Shown: positions 36,646 to 49,394, counted from the first letter of the stretch. The stretch is DNA of 64,000 bases from Ovis canadensis (GCF_042477335.2 NC_091256.1:27680501-27744500); one strand, 5' to 3'. The notes: a model not told the origin generated them from the letters alone. Numbers and translations are program-made.

Positions 36646-38229
36646 AGCTATTTGTAAGCCCTCTCAAGCAGCCATTTTGATTTTTGCATTTCTTTTTCTT
36701 GGGGATGGTCTTGATTCGTCTTCACTGTAGAATGTCACAAACCTCAGTCCATAGTTCCTCAGGCACTCTGTCTATCAGATCTAGTCCCTTATGTCTATTT
36801 CTCACTAGTAGTCGTTATGGATTTGATTTAGGTCATACCTGAATGGTCTAGTGGTTTTCTCCACTTTTTTTCAATTTCAGCCTGAATTTGGCAATAAGGA
36901 GTTCATGATATGAGCCACAATCAGCTCCCAGTCTTGTTTTTGCTGACTGTATAGAGCTTCTCCATCTTTGGCTGCAAAGAATGTAATCAGTCTGATCTCG
37001 GTGTTGACCATCTGGTGATGCCCATGTTTAGAGTCTTCTCTTGTATTGTTGGAAGAGGGTGTTTGCTATGACCAGTGTGTTCTCTTGGCAGAACTCTATT
37101 AGCGTTGGCCCTGCTTCATTCTGTACTCCAAGGCCAAATTTGCCTGTTACTCCAGGTGTTTCTTTACTTCCTACTTTTGCATTCCAGTCTGCTATAATGG
37201 AAAGGATATCTTTTTTGGGTGTTAGTTCTGGAAGGTTTGTAGGCCTTCAGAGAACTGTTCAGCTTCTTCAGCGTTACTAGTTGGAGCATAGACTTGGATT
37301 ACCGTAGTATTGAATGGTCTGCCTTGGAATATCTCTGTTCAGACAGAATGATCTCTGTTCGTTTTTGAGGTTGCATTCAAGTACTGCTTTTCAGACTCTT
37401 TTGTTGACTATGATGGCCACTCCATTTCTTCTAAGAGATTCCTGCCCACAGTAGTAGATAAAAACTCATTCCAGTCTATCTTAGTTCACTGATTTCTAGA
37501 ATGTTGATGTTTACTCTTGCCATTTCCTGTTTGACCACTTCCAATTTGCCTTAATTCATGGACCTAGCATTCCATGTTCATATGTAATATTCTGTCAACT
37601 GTTCATGCAGTTCCCAAGGCAAGAATACTGAAGTGGTTTGCCATTCCCTTCTTCAGTGGACCACATTCTGTCAGACCTCTCCACCATGACCAGTCCATCT
37701 TGGCGGCCCCACACAGCATGGCTTAGTTTCATTGAGTTAGACAAGGCTGTGGTCTGTGTGATCAGATTGGCTAGTTGTCTATGATTGTGGTTTCAATCTA
37801 TCTGTCCTCTGATGCCTCTCTCAGTGCCTATTGTCTTACTTGGGTTTCTCTTACCTTGGACGTTGGGTATCTCTTCATGGCTGCTCCAGTAAAGCATGGC
37901 TGCTGCTCCTGACCTTGGACGTGGGGTAGCTCTTCTCATCCGCACTTCCACGCTGTCATAGCTTACATCACCGTAAGAGTGAGTACAATACAGTAAGATA
38001 TTTTGAGATACAAAATTCATATAACTTTCATTGCAATATAAATATAATTATTCTATTATTAGTTACTGTTGTTAATCTCTTACTGTACCTAATTTATACA
38101 TTAAACATTACCCTACGTATATAGGAAGAATATAGTATATATAGGGTTCAGTACTATCTGGGGTTTCAGGCATCTATCAGGAGTCTTGGATCCATTTGCC
38201 TGTGGATAGGGCGGGGTGGGGGGAGAGGG

Positions 38230-38362
38230 GGCTGGACTTCTCAGGGGCTGCTAGTGGTAAAGAACCCACCTGCCAACGCAGGAGACACAAGAGACCTGGG
38301 TAAGATCCCTGGTTAAGGAAGATACCCAGGTGGGCTACAGTCCATAGGGCTACAGTCCATAA
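38230..38362 (+). mobile_element. Bov-tA SINE, partial and rearranged
   Basis: Head with an expanded GGAGACACAAGAGACC region, then a short 3' part in which GGCTACAGTCCATA is repeated twice (38334-38361). The middle of the body is missing. Confidence 0.7.
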
Positions 38363-39774
38363 TAACCTCAAATCCAAGTCCAGAAGTGATATTTCTTGAT
38401 TCTGACAACTTCCAATTTAAAAAATATTTTCTTTTGCTGTGTCTTATTAAATAATGGAATACAGATAGAATTAGCTTTAAAAAAAAAAAAAAAGCATCCC
38501 TGTAATAAAGAGAAGAAGCACAGAGTCACAGCTGCCCCTTGTCAGTAGCTTCTGTCAACTCTCATGGGACTGAGATCAGGCTAGGCTCCTACCCTGGGGT
38601 GCATTTGCCTTGTTGAGGCTCTAATTCATCCTTAGGAAAGCTTCTCTGGAATAACCAACTTCATGAGTGTGCAGCTGGTGTGGTCACACAGAGCCTTATT
38701 TTCAGGAGCATCCCCACCCTTCATGAAATGTTTTTCTGTCATCCTTGGAAATGCTAAACTCCATCTTTGAACATTAATTTTGTGAGTGAAATCTAATTGC
38801 TCAGTGGAGCATGCTTGTGAGCCAAGGAGATGCTGGGTGATGGAAGCACACGTAGACCCAGGCTGTGGAGATAAGTGGTTATGGGGCCATTAGAGTAAGG
38901 GTGGGCAGTGTGTGCCCTGAGCACACACGGCTGCAGGGCACATGCTAGCCTGGGAGGTCAGAGCTATGAGACTCCGGGGAGCTGGTCTCAGCAGGACGTG
39001 AACCAAAAATTTTGATGATGTTGAGAGCAACACCCACTAAAGCAGCAGTGAGACAGTGGGACTGTGATCCAGGTAGAGAGAGGAAGGCACTTTTGCCCTG
39101 GAGCAGCACCAGCCTGGTGGTCAGAAATCATTTTGCCAGAGATCCCCCAGCATTTGTGCAAATATTCACGCTTTGCAAAAAAGAACTGCCGGCACTCTGC
39201 GACACAACCTGTCAGTAAATTATCATAAAACTATATCATAGACCTGGCAACAACAACAACAACAAAAGTCAAGAATGAAGCTATCTGCATACCGTTTGAG
39301 AATCGAATTGCAGAGCAATACCAAATCCCTCAAACATGCATACGATATCCCAGCAAAATAAATTGGGTCTTCCTGTAAACCCTTGGGCCATGACTATCCC
39401 AATATACTCATGATTTTCCATGGAAAAGAAAAAAAATAGGTGTTGGGAGTTGGGGCAAAGTGGTGTGAGAAAGAAGTCAGTATAAGTCAACAGTGGCAAA
39501 AGGAGTGGCAGTGGAGGGTGTGGAAGTTAGAATAGTTTTTGTGTTTGCAACACAAATGAATCTGGGTTTAAGATTTTATTTACAGCTTACAAATCTTGGG
39601 CCAATTGGTGAAAATTGGTTAGAATCCTTTGCCTTTTGGTAAAACATGTGCATTGCAGACACTGGAGGTGGGAATAAGAAGCCCCTTGCTAAGGAGGCTT
39701 TGAAAAATAGACTAATAGTAGTAATAATAATCACTATTAAATGGCAATAATATTTAATATTACTTAATTATACC
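38363..39774. other. Unique sequence, moderately GC-rich at 38500-39230
   Basis: A 15-base A run at 38479-38493, then about 700 bases richer in G+C than the surroundings and containing a 68-codon ORF (39012-39218) without recognisable motifs, then a (CAA)n run (39248-39265). The run and composition could mark an unrecognised retroposed sequence; no gene is claimed. Confidence 0.5.
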
Positions 39775-39955
39775 TTGTGGTTCAGCTGGCAAAAAATCCG
39801 CCTGCAATGTGGGAGACCTGGGTTCAACCCCTGGGTTGGGAAGATCCCCTGGAGAAGGGAAAGGCTCCAATATTCTTGCCTGAAGAATTCCATGGACTTT
39901 ATAGTCCCTGGGGTGGCAAAGAGTTGAACACTACTGAGCTACTTTCACTTTCATT
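39775..39955 (+). mobile_element. Bov-tA SINE
   Basis: Head and body in sense, ending in the CTTTCACTTTCATTTTCAG tail. No confident TSD. Confidence 0.88.
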
Positions 39956-41412
39956 TTCAGTATTTTAAATACATATAATAATATTCAATAATACTATTAT
40001 TGCTCAGGTTTTAAAGGGTCCTGGGTGGTGTAGGGAGGTCATAGTAGGATCTACATCTGCTTTCAAGGATCCTGTTTCCTGAATATGCCAGATAGCTCTA
40101 GTTTCCTGAGCCCCAAATGCGTCAGGAATGTGAATGAACATGTTCTGACTACAGGGATGGTCAAGAAGAGGTTGGGCTTCTTTAAGAAGGGAAGGAAAAT
40201 CCAGGTGATCTCCCAAGGCTTTCAGAAGGCAAATATAGGGTAACTAAGTTTATCCTAAGTTCTCTTCATTGTTTACATTTACAGCTGAATTCTACATTAC
40301 ACTAGTTATGCTTTTATTTTCATCACTGCTAGGATAACTTAATAAACCATTTTGACTCAGTGATTTATTTTTATGAGTTGAAGCTCTGATGCAATATAAT
40401 ATTAACAAAGATAAAGTTTAACAAACAATAGTAACTGTGTTAATAATGTGATAAAATGATAAGCTGAAATAAAATGCATTGTGTTGACATATATTGAACA
40501 AAATGGTGAACACATTCCTTGTAACACATTTACAATCTTTAGAACACAATTCCTATATATGCAATTCAATGAGTAGAAGTATGGCTATTCATATATTTCA
40601 GACTTGTTTTAAATTCTAATTTTCTTTTTTGCTCTGAACATTACAAATTGCCTTAGAAATACCTTTTATACCATAAAACTGCATCACTAGTCTATGGATT
40701 CTGTTTATTAAACAGTGTTTATGAAAATATTTTGCAAATCCCTAGTATTTCAGTGAGGTAGAATTTACAAACATCTCTTCCTTTTTAAATATTTTGAAAG
40801 TAAAAAAAAAAAATCATGAATGCCAATGACTACCCCTAAATTCAGTTTGCTTCAATCTTAAATAATGTTGAAAAACAAATCCTTTATATTTGAAGCAGTA
40901 TCTATGTCTATGATTAGTAATCAATGAGTGTCTCTGTTTCAACAGTTAGTTACTTCCTTTGTGTTATTGGTGAACTCTTTTTCAACAGAGCAATGCTTTT
41001 TTCCTTGTTTCTTTGATTATTTTTAATAATAATTTAGGTCCTTTTACAATACCTGGTGATGGGACAACTCAAAAAATACCTTTTAATGGATGAAAATGAT
41101 GATAACTCCTTTCCAAAATTGACTAATTGTATCAAATATCACATCAATAAAATTATTTTATTTTCATTTTCCTACCACATGATTTATTTTCATTAAATAT
41201 TTATTAATATGCCTATCAAGAAACATTTTACAACAAATGAGTAATAAGGTCACAACAAACAGAATAAAATTTGGTAGTTGAAATATTCATTCTCCTATAC
41301 AAATGTACTAGAGCAAAAACTTCACAATTTTCAAGGATGAGTCCATTCTAAATTGTATTAGATTTATAGTGTTGTTTAAGAGGAAAACATTACACTATTA
41401 AATATATAATAG
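39956..41412. other. AT-rich unique sequence
   Basis: Nothing recognised. Confidence 0.6.
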
Positions 41413-41570
41413 AGTGCTAGTCACTCAATCGTGTCCGATTCTTTGTTACCCCATGGATTATAGACTATCAGCCTCCCTTTCTCCATGGGGTCTTCCTGAC
41501 CCTGGGATGGAAACCTGGTCTCCTGTATTGCAGGGAGATTCTTTACCATCTGAGGCACCAGCAAAGCCAT
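41413..41570 (-). mobile_element. Bov-tA SINE, antisense
   Basis: Reverse complement of body and head with a shortened middle region. Confidence 0.85.
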
Positions 41571-41710
41571 ATACGATAAAATAAGCCACATATTAACTTA
41601 TCAGACTTCTTTATATTTTCACAATTGTTGCTTTTAATCAGTGGAAATAATACATTATGAACATAATGTTGGATGTTTCTATTTAGGTTTATCAAACTGG
41701 TGAGTGACAA

Positions 41711-42343
41711 CATGGCAAATAAATGGGGAAACAGTGGAAATAGTGACAGACTATTTTGGGGGGCTACAAAATCACTGCAGATGGTGACTGCAGCCATGAA
41801 ATTAAAAGATGCTTACTCTTTGGAAGAAAAGTTATGACCAACCTAGACAGCATATTAAAAAGCAGAGACATTGCTTTGCCAACAAAGGTCCATCTAGTCA
41901 AAGCTATGGTTTTTCCAGTAGTCATATATGGATGTGAGAGTTGGACTATAAAGAAAGCTGAGCATTAAAAAGATGCTTGTGATCTGTGGTGTTGGAGAAG
42001 ACCCTTGAGAGTCCCTTGGACAGCAAGACGATCCAACCAGTCCATCCTAAAGGAAATCAGTCCTGAATATCCCTTGGAAGGACTGATGCTGAAGCTGAAA
42101 CTACAATACTTTGGCTACCTGATGGGAAGAACTGACTCATTGGAAAAGACCCTGATGCTGGGAAAGATTGAAGGCAGGAGGAGAAGGGGATGTCAGAGGA
42201 TGAGATGGTTGGATGGCATCACTGACTCGATTTACATGCTTTTGAGCAAGCTCTGGGAGTTGGTTATAGACAAGAAGGCCTGGCATGCTACAGTCCATGG
42301 TGTCACAAAGAGTCGGGCACAACTGAGCCACTGAACTGAACTG
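41711..42343 (+). mobile_element. BovB LINE 3' fragment, sense
   Basis: About 630 bases to an ACTGAACTGA tail. Open stretches at 41756-41968 and 42005-42334 carry the BovB C-terminal region. Confidence 0.92.
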
Positions 42344-42979
42344 ATCTCCTGGATAACATTTACTCACTTTAATCCAATATTATTACAAATACATTTTGAA
42401 AAGCAACCACTGGTTTGAGCTGTTTGAGCACTTCCAGTCTCTCCTCTAGAACTTAGAACCTCATATATAATCCACAAGCTACTTCATACTCATTCCACAC
42501 CTACTGATTTTTCAGGGCCTGTTTCATCATTCCATTCCTCACTGCTGTTCTGTCGTAGATTTCTTGACCCCTCATGAGATCCTACAGGTCTTTCACATCT
42601 AATTCTACATATCCAAAACTAAATCCTGTCTTTTTTTCTCAAACCTGTGCTTTTTTATGTCTTCTTTAACTTAAGAGTTTGCAATATCCCACCTACTGAG
42701 CAAACTGAAACTCTCACCATAATACTAAAAAACTGCCCGTCCTTTATTCCTCACAGCCACTACTGGTGACTGTAATTGTGGACTGACCCTGGAATTCCTC
42801 ACAGCACACCTCCATCTAGCATGTGTATGAGCATGGACTCTGATCTTAAGCATTGTTTCACGTAATCCTATGTCATTCATGTTGTTAATGTATTCAAGTC
42901 TTTTGTAGCTTCTAGGTGGCAAAGGTATAATTGGAATTCTGTTCAGTTTGATTTCAAGTCTTGTTCAGAACCAACTTCC

Positions 42980-43400
42980 CTTGATGAGAATGATTCAATT
43001 GTCCCTAATTGATCTCCATGAAACTTCCCATGCTACAATCAATTCTCTGCAGTTTCATATTTTCCTAATATTTAAATCCTTCTAAAATGCAAATACAATT
43101 TTACCTCCTTGCTCAAATATATTCATAGCTCTTTTTAAGCAGTGTAAGTCTAAACTCCATATTCCAAGGCTCTCTTTGATCTGTCGTTACACGATCCATT
43201 TCTTCTCATGCTCAAATACTATACTTAAGACACCCTAGACATCATGTAATTCCTCAAAAACCTCCAGGATATTTTTAATTGCTTCTGATCAGTCTCTTTG
43301 ATTTCCCTGAAATTGTCTTTCTCCTCTGCCTAGATTAAAACTCCTTCTTGTTAATTTGGTCAGAAAATTTCATTTCAATCTAATTGTACCAAAGATGTAG
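42980..43400 (+). mobile_element. L2-like relic
   Basis: Blocks such as CCTTCTAAAATGCAAAT, GTAAGTCTAAACTCC and CAAGGCTCTCTTTGATCTG follow the order of the L2 LINE 3' end as remembered. Strongly diverged; 42344-42979 before it is unrecognised. Confidence 0.4.
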
Positions 43401-44170
43401 CTCTAAGATATGTCTATCATAAATTTTATTTAGACACACTGAGAAATTAAAGAGTAAGAGTCTTTTGTAAGAATATATCCATTGTAATTAGAAAACAAAA
43501 ATTTATTATATTTTATTTATTATTTATAGGTAAATAAGTACTTTTATAACTCTATGGCATTATATTAATATATCCTATATTCTTTTGCCACAAAATTTAG
43601 ATATATTCATTCTATTCTTTATTCATTTTTAAATTCTCAGAATGTAAGGTTCACATCTTAGTTCTAGTAGTCCATACATTTGCAATGATATTTGCAAAAA
43701 TCAGCTCTTAAACACAATCCTGTCAAACACATATCACATATTAAAACATGTGGAAATTAATCCCTTTTACTACTCAACAAACAAAAGCATCAGTTACATG
43801 TATATTTTCCAGTTACTTTCAAAATAAAATATACAGAAATTGCACAGGCATATATTAGCAGAATGTTCTTTTGAGCCATATTTTCAGTTGACTCTGAAAC
43901 TAATGTAGTTGCAATAAAAGAAACAATTTTGATCAATTTAATGTTTGCAAATATTGGAGGTAAAATTTGAAAGGAATATCTCAGTGCCTTGTCTCACTTT
44001 TTTATATGCTTCATTTATAAGGGTATCTAATGTTTTATACAGTTTTATAATGAAAAACAAATGTAATAGCTCTTTATCCAAATTTCCTTCCCTCTCCTCA
44101 TTTCTCTCTACTTCTTCTGCTTCAAAGATAACACTATTAACAGATAAATGTGTAAATGTTAATATTCTAG
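43401..44170. other. AT-rich unique sequence
   Basis: Nothing recognised. Confidence 0.6.
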
Positions 44171-44171
44171 T

Positions 44172-44595
44172 TTGACCCTAGGAAAGTTATTTAACATTTC
44201 TGATTTTCAATTTACTCATCTGTAAAGTGAGGATAGGTATAGAATGTAGGAATTCCATGGTGGTCCAATGGATAATTATCTGTCTGCAAATGTGAGGGAG
44301 ATGGGTTTGATCCCTGGTCTGGAAAGATCCCACATGTCACCAGGCCACTGAGCCCAAGAGCCACAGCTCCTGAAACCCATGATCTAGAGTTAGTGCTTGG
44401 TAACAAGAGAATTCTGCATACAACTAGAGTGGCCCCCACTCTCTGCAACTGAAAAGGCCCAGGAGCAGCAATTAAGACCCAGAGCAAACAAAATTAAATA
44501 AATAAAATATTTATATATATAAAAAAAGAACAGAATCTATAAATTTGGGATGAGAATTAAATTAGTTAATTAAAAAGAACTTAGAACAAGACGAG
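44172..44595 (+). mobile_element. MIR SINE split by a CHR SINE
   Basis: 44172-44245 shows the MIR core (GACCCTAGGAAAGTTATTTAAC and CTCATCTGTAAAGTGAGGAT). 44530-44595 continues with the GAGAATTAAATTAGTTAAT and ACTTAGAAC blocks. The CHR SINE fills the gap. Confidence 0.65.
44248..44527 (+). mobile_element. CHR-type tRNA-derived SINE
   Basis: tRNA-like head with a B-box-like GGTTTGATCCC, followed by the AAGATCCCACATG...AGCCACAGCTCCTGAA body and an AATAAATAAA tail. This is the pattern of the cetartiodactyl CHR family and is distinct from Bov-tA after the head. Confidence 0.8.
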
Positions 44596-45293
44596 ACATA
44601 CATATCAACAATCAAGAGGGTCCTTGTCAACATGATCGCAATAAGACTATGACTGAGATATATGTAGATCTCACATATCAGCATGAGTTAGATGTTTCTT
44701 TCAAAAAGCCCATATCCAAGGAAGATTAAATCATCAACCAAGAAATAACAATTTACTTGAAGAAATTTTGACCAGTAACTTTCAAAGACAGTAGCAAAAA
44801 GCTCACTTATTAAACACTTTCTGTTTGTTCATCAACATTCAAGACACTTTCCTCACTCTGTCAATCCTAATAATATTACAAATAGTATCACAGTTTTACC
44901 AAATGCCAAGCAATTGCCCACCATGGAAAGCCTATCTTAAATTACCTGAACCCAAGCCGCAAAGTGCTATGCATTTCCCACTTTTGATTTTCCCTTCTGA
45001 GAGAATGCTGATAATGCAACAGGATAGTTTTCTTATTTAGTGCTGTAAGTTTAATTTCATTCTATTAACAGTTTTTCTAGTATTATTTGAGAGAGATAAA
45101 ATAATTAATCAATTGATTAAAATATTTAAACTTTTACCTAACATATTTCCACTGATAAACTTTTCACTAAAGAAAGCATTCAGTTTTATAACTTTTAAAA
45201 ATTTTAAAAGAAAAATGTTGCCCGTTTTTATTATTTTAAGAAATCAAATCAAGGTTTCTTCCTTTAAGACTTAATGGGGAAAAAATTCTTACC
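44596..45293. other. AT-rich unique sequence
   Basis: Nothing recognised. Confidence 0.6.
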
Positions 45294-45304
45294 TTACTTA
45301 TCTT

Positions 45305-45570
45305 GCTGCTAAGTCGCTTCAGTCGTGTCCGACTCTGTGCGACCCCATAGATGTCAGCCCACCAGGCTCCACTGTCCCTGGGATTCTCAAGGTAAGACAC
45401 TGGAATGGGTTGCCATTTCCTTCTCCAATGCATGAAAGTGAAAAGGGAAAGTGAAGTCTCTCAGTCGTGTCCGACTCTTAGTGACCCCATGGACTGCAGC
45501 CTACCAGGCTCCTCCATCTATGGGATTTTCCAGGCAAGAGTACTGGAGTGCGTTGTCATTGCCTTCTTCA
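45305..45570 (-). mobile_element. BOV-A2 SINE, antisense, with TSD
   Basis: Two BovA monomers in reverse complement, tail at GCTGCTAAGTC. Flanked by TTACTTATCTT (45294-45304) and TTACATATCTT (45571-45581). Confidence 0.92.
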
Positions 45571-45581
45571 TTACATATCTT

Positions 45582-46042
45582 CAGTTCAATTCAGTAGCTC
45601 AGTAGTGTCGATTCTTTGAGACCCCATGAATCGCAGCACACCAGGCCTCCTTGTCCGTCACCAACTCCCGGAGTTCACTCAGACTCATGCCATCGAGTCA
45701 GTGATGCCATCCAGCCATCTCATCCTCGGTCATCCCCTTCTCCTCCTGCCCCCAATCCTCCCAGCATCAGAGTCTTTTCCAATGAGTCAACTCTTCGCAT
45801 GAGGTGGCCAAAGTACTGGAGTTTCAGCTTTAGCATCATTCCTTCCAAAGAAATCCCAGGGCTGATCTCCTTTAGAATGGACTGGTTGGATCTCCTTGCA
45901 GTCCAAGGAACTCTCAAGAGTCTTCTCCAACACCACAGTTCAAATGCATCAATTCTTCTGTGCTCACCTTTCTTCACAGTCCAACTCTCACATCCATACA
46001 TGACTACTGGAAAAACCATAGCCTTGACTAGATGGACCTTAG
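45582..46042 (-). mobile_element. BovB LINE 3' fragment, antisense, with TSD
   Basis: About 460 bases starting at the CAGTTCAATTCAG tail. Flanked by TTACATATCTT (45571-45581) and TTACCTATCTT (46043-46053). The left copy is shared with the neighbouring BOV-A2. Confidence 0.92.
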
Positions 46043-46053
46043 TTACCTATCTT

Positions 46054-47255
46054 AGATACTGGCAATTTAAAGAATCATAATTTATTGTCATTGATGTCAA
46101 GAATCTTATGATCTGAAATCACCTTTACTTTCTTCAACTTTTTGTTCTTTCAAGATTATATATTTTGGCCTCAGTTTATTAGCTTATTTTTTCATAAAAT
46201 AAATTATCAAATTGTGTTATTTCTCTTTGGGTGCACTATGCCTTCCAAGTCTTTAAATGTAAAGAGAAAATTCCAGTTGCAGCAATCAGTATATTTACAT
46301 GGTTTATGGTAATTGGAAATACCTCCTCCATTTCCTGCAGGCTTAATTAAGAAAAACATCAAGAAGTTTAGTGACTTTAATTAGATAGTTATTCAGCATA
46401 TATTTTTTTTCATAATTAAACAGGTCTGTAGCTACTATTCTCATCACAACTATAATGAGGAAATAAATTACATTTTAGAAATTGACCAGATTTAATAAGC
46501 AATTTCAATGAAGGCTAGATCTATCCTGACTCTAATAGTCAATGGATATGACCAGTTTATCATTTCATATTTACAGTATTCTGAGCTTCCCTAAACTGAA
46601 CATAAACTATTTTAGCCATAATATTATAATGAACTGCTACCCTGGTAACATGAATCTGAATTGAAGTTTAGTAAAATATGCATAGTAGAATTTTTATTGA
46701 AATAATATACTGTCACATTTCCAGAAACTTTTTATTATCCATTTTGTATGATAAAATATAAACCTAAGATGAAAAGGTCATTAGTGATGAATGGTTGAAT
46801 TAGCAACTATTCACAGTTTCAGAGAAGAAAATAGCAGGATGCAAACAAGATCAGAGGTTCAGTGACCTCAAATAAAATGAGAAAAATCTGTTAACTAGTT
46901 TCTCTCTATACTTTAAAAATGAGTATTCACAGCTTTAATCATATGATTTACTCACAATTATTAATGCAAGTAAATTAGTACAAATTATAATTCAAGGGTA
47001 AAAACAAAATTGATGCTTAACTTAATAAACAGATAATTGAATACTTTGTTAAGGACCTTTATATATCCATATTAAAGTTGTGAACATTAATTACAAAGAA
47101 AATTAAACACTAAAATATTTTTCTTTAGAAGTATCATGGATCTTATATGTATCAAAAGTATTATTAATAATGTAAGTTATATCAGAAAAAAGGTAAGTTC
47201 TTCATTGTGATTATAATAATAATGTAATACAACAATACACTAACATATGTGGTTG
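46054..47255. other. AT-rich unique sequence
   Basis: Nothing recognised. Confidence 0.6.
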
Positions 47256-47390
47256 TTAAGTTGCTCAGTCATGTCCAGCTCTTTGCAGTCCCATGGATTG
47301 CAACACGCCATGCTTCACTGTCCTCCACCATATCCCAGAGCTTACGTAAACTCGTGTTCATTGAGTTGATGATGCCATCCCACCATATCA
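47256..47390 (-). mobile_element. BovB LINE 3'-terminal fragment, antisense
   Basis: About 135 bases of the BovB 3' end (GCTCAGTCATGTCCAGCTC to CCATCCCACCATATCAT). Confidence 0.8.
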
Positions 47391-48339
47391 TGTTTAGAAC
47401 TTCTGAGATATAATAATAACCAAACAATGTCATGGAGAGGGAATGACATTATATACTTGAACATACCTAAATTATCTTCTAAATCTTGGAAAAATGGAAT
47501 TCATCTACAACCACTTTATCTTGATTTAAGCAGAAATACTATTAGAATTAGAGGTTTGTATTTACACTTCAGCCTCTTTCACCTCTAGAAGCAATGAAAA
47601 CAATTTCTAAACTATGTGCATTCCTTCCAGGCTCAATGTCAGTCAAGTAGCTTATCTTTGAATTTTTATCATTCATTCAAGCCTAGATATTATTATTCTT
47701 TCACATTTCAACTATTCAAAGATGTATGCCTGGGAAAGAAAGAAGAACAAGGGAGGGAGGGAGAGGGGAAAGGCAAAATGGAAGGGAGGGAGAGAGAGAA
47801 AATAAAGGAAGAAGAAAGATTATTAGGTAGTTGATTAAAAAAGTATTCATGCAATTGTTTTGTTAGGAGGGTTGTGAATGTCACTCAGTGTGGTGTGGAA
47901 GGGGAAGGCTGGGGCTGCATTAATGTTTCTGTAATTAGGACCCTGGTTGCAGAGCTGGCTACAGGTCTCTGAAGATGACATCACACTCTTTATCTTTCAT
48001 TCTATGTCTTTTCTTCCCTGTGTTGCCTTATTTTCACACTCCATCACCATCATGCCAGCCAACATTTGACAAATTGTGACTCCCTAAAATACCTCAGTAT
48101 TCTTTGGTCAGTTTTCATTTTTTTCCAGTCCATATGCTTCTGGGAGCCATTGCTTCAGTTTTTCCATCCTTAAGTAAGATGTCTCTTTAGGTATTAGTGT
48201 GCCACTCACTTTTCTTCCTGAGGCCAAGTCACTGATACCTTGGCCACTATCATTTTGGTCATTTTATTAAAAGAATAGGAATAGTTTTCTTCCTTCCCTT
48301 TGCTATATCCTAATGGCTTAATCTTTTTTCTTTTTTCAG
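47391..48339. other. Unique sequence with purine-rich tract
   Basis: A GGGA/GAGA-rich purine tract at about 47747-47818; otherwise nothing recognised. Confidence 0.6.
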
Positions 48340-48610
48340 TTTTAATGAGATGTAATTAATATATAGAATTAGTTTTAAGTATACACAATAATGATTGAAT
48401 GCATGTATATAATGTGAAATGATTACCACAGTAATTTTAATTAGCATCAATCAGCACACATAGTTATAATTTTTTCTTATCAAGAAAACTTGAAAGATCT
48501 ACTCTTGTAGCAACTTTCAAATACACAATTTGAAACCATAATCAATGTGCTTTGCCTTACATCCGCAAACTTATTTATCTGATACCAGAAGTTTGTGCCT
48601 TTTGACCACC
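48340..48610. mobile_element. Old L1 3' UTR-type relic
   Basis: Matches a remembered L1M 3' UTR pattern (GTGAAATGATTACCACAGTA, AGATCTACTCTTGTAGCAAC and GAAGTTTGTGCCTTTTGACC). Diverged; strand not assigned. Confidence 0.55.
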
Positions 48611-48634
48611 GTTACATCAGAGACAGACAAATAC

Positions 48635-48942
48635 ACTCATCCCTCAGTCTCCACAGAGGACTAATATCCCCATGGATACCAAAATCTGGAGCCACCCAAT
48701 TCATTATGTAAACTGGTGTCGTATTTGTATATAACCTTTACACATTGTCTCGTATGCTTTAAATCATCTCTAAATTACTTATTTTACCCACTACAATGTA
48801 AATGCTATGTAAGTGTTGCCTGGGCATGGCAGATTTAGGTTTTGATTCGGGGAACTTTATGAAATTTTTTTTTTCAAATATTTTTGATCTCTGGTTGGTT
48901 GAATCTGCAAATGTAGAATCTGTGGATAGGAGGGACCAACTA
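48635..48942. mobile_element. Tigger-type MITE
   Basis: About 308 bases with diverged terminal inverted repeats, CACTCATCCCTCAGTCTCC at the left and GGATAGGAGGGACCAACTA at the right, flanked by TA on both sides (48633-48634 and 48943-48944). The interior matches a pogo/Tigger-derived non-autonomous element. No transposase. Confidence 0.75.
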
Positions 48943-48944
48943 TA

Positions 48945-49394
48945 CTGCATGATCTCATTTAAATGTAGACTCTTAAAAAAATATCAACTCATAGACAAAG
49001 GGTAAAGATTGGTGGTTTAGTCTTTACAGTGAAGTTTCACGTTGAGGAAACAGCTGGAATGGGTCACAGTCACATTTCCTACTGTTTCTAGCTTCTGTGC
49101 CTTTTCTTACACCAACATGAGTTTTAGAAAGGGAATCTCACTTTCAATCCCTACAAGGTGTGTGGCCCTCTCTTACAAACATCTGGTTCAGTAACTTCAG
49201 GTATAATGTCTTCTTTATGAGGGCGGAATTCATCTTTCAATTCACATGTGCCAGTTACCATCATTTCTCTCTTTTTTATAAATTCTTAGTGAACCTCCCT
49301 TGACATTTTGATATTTACCCTGATACCATCAAAACCTGTAGCATCAATAAGTTTCTGATCTAAGCCACAAGAAACAACCAAGTTTGCATTAGTT
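48945..49394. other. Unique sequence
   Basis: Nothing recognised. Confidence 0.6.

Larger units (their letters stand above)
34232..37955 (-). mobile_element. BovB LINE, near full length, antisense, interrupted by a sense BovB
   Basis: About 3.1 kb of BovB once the inner copy (34938-35527) is removed, from the 3' GTTCAG tail to the 5' region. It splits the Tigger-type element; TCAGCTT (34225-34231) and TCATAGCTT (37956-37964) form an imperfect TSD. RT, linker and endonuclease blocks are recognisable but broken. Confidence 0.9.
33917..38212 (+). mobile_element. Tigger/MER2-type DNA transposon relic split by nested BovBs
   Basis: The left half (33917-34231) starts at TA-CAGTACTCCCC and shows the AAAATTCCAGAAATAATTCA block. 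The right half (37956-38212) shows TACAGTAAGATATTTTGAG and TATATAGGGTTCAGTACTAT blocks and ends in a G-rich inverted repeat partner. About 570 bases belong to the transposon; the rest is BovB inserted later. Non-autonomous, no transposase seen. Confidence 0.75.
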
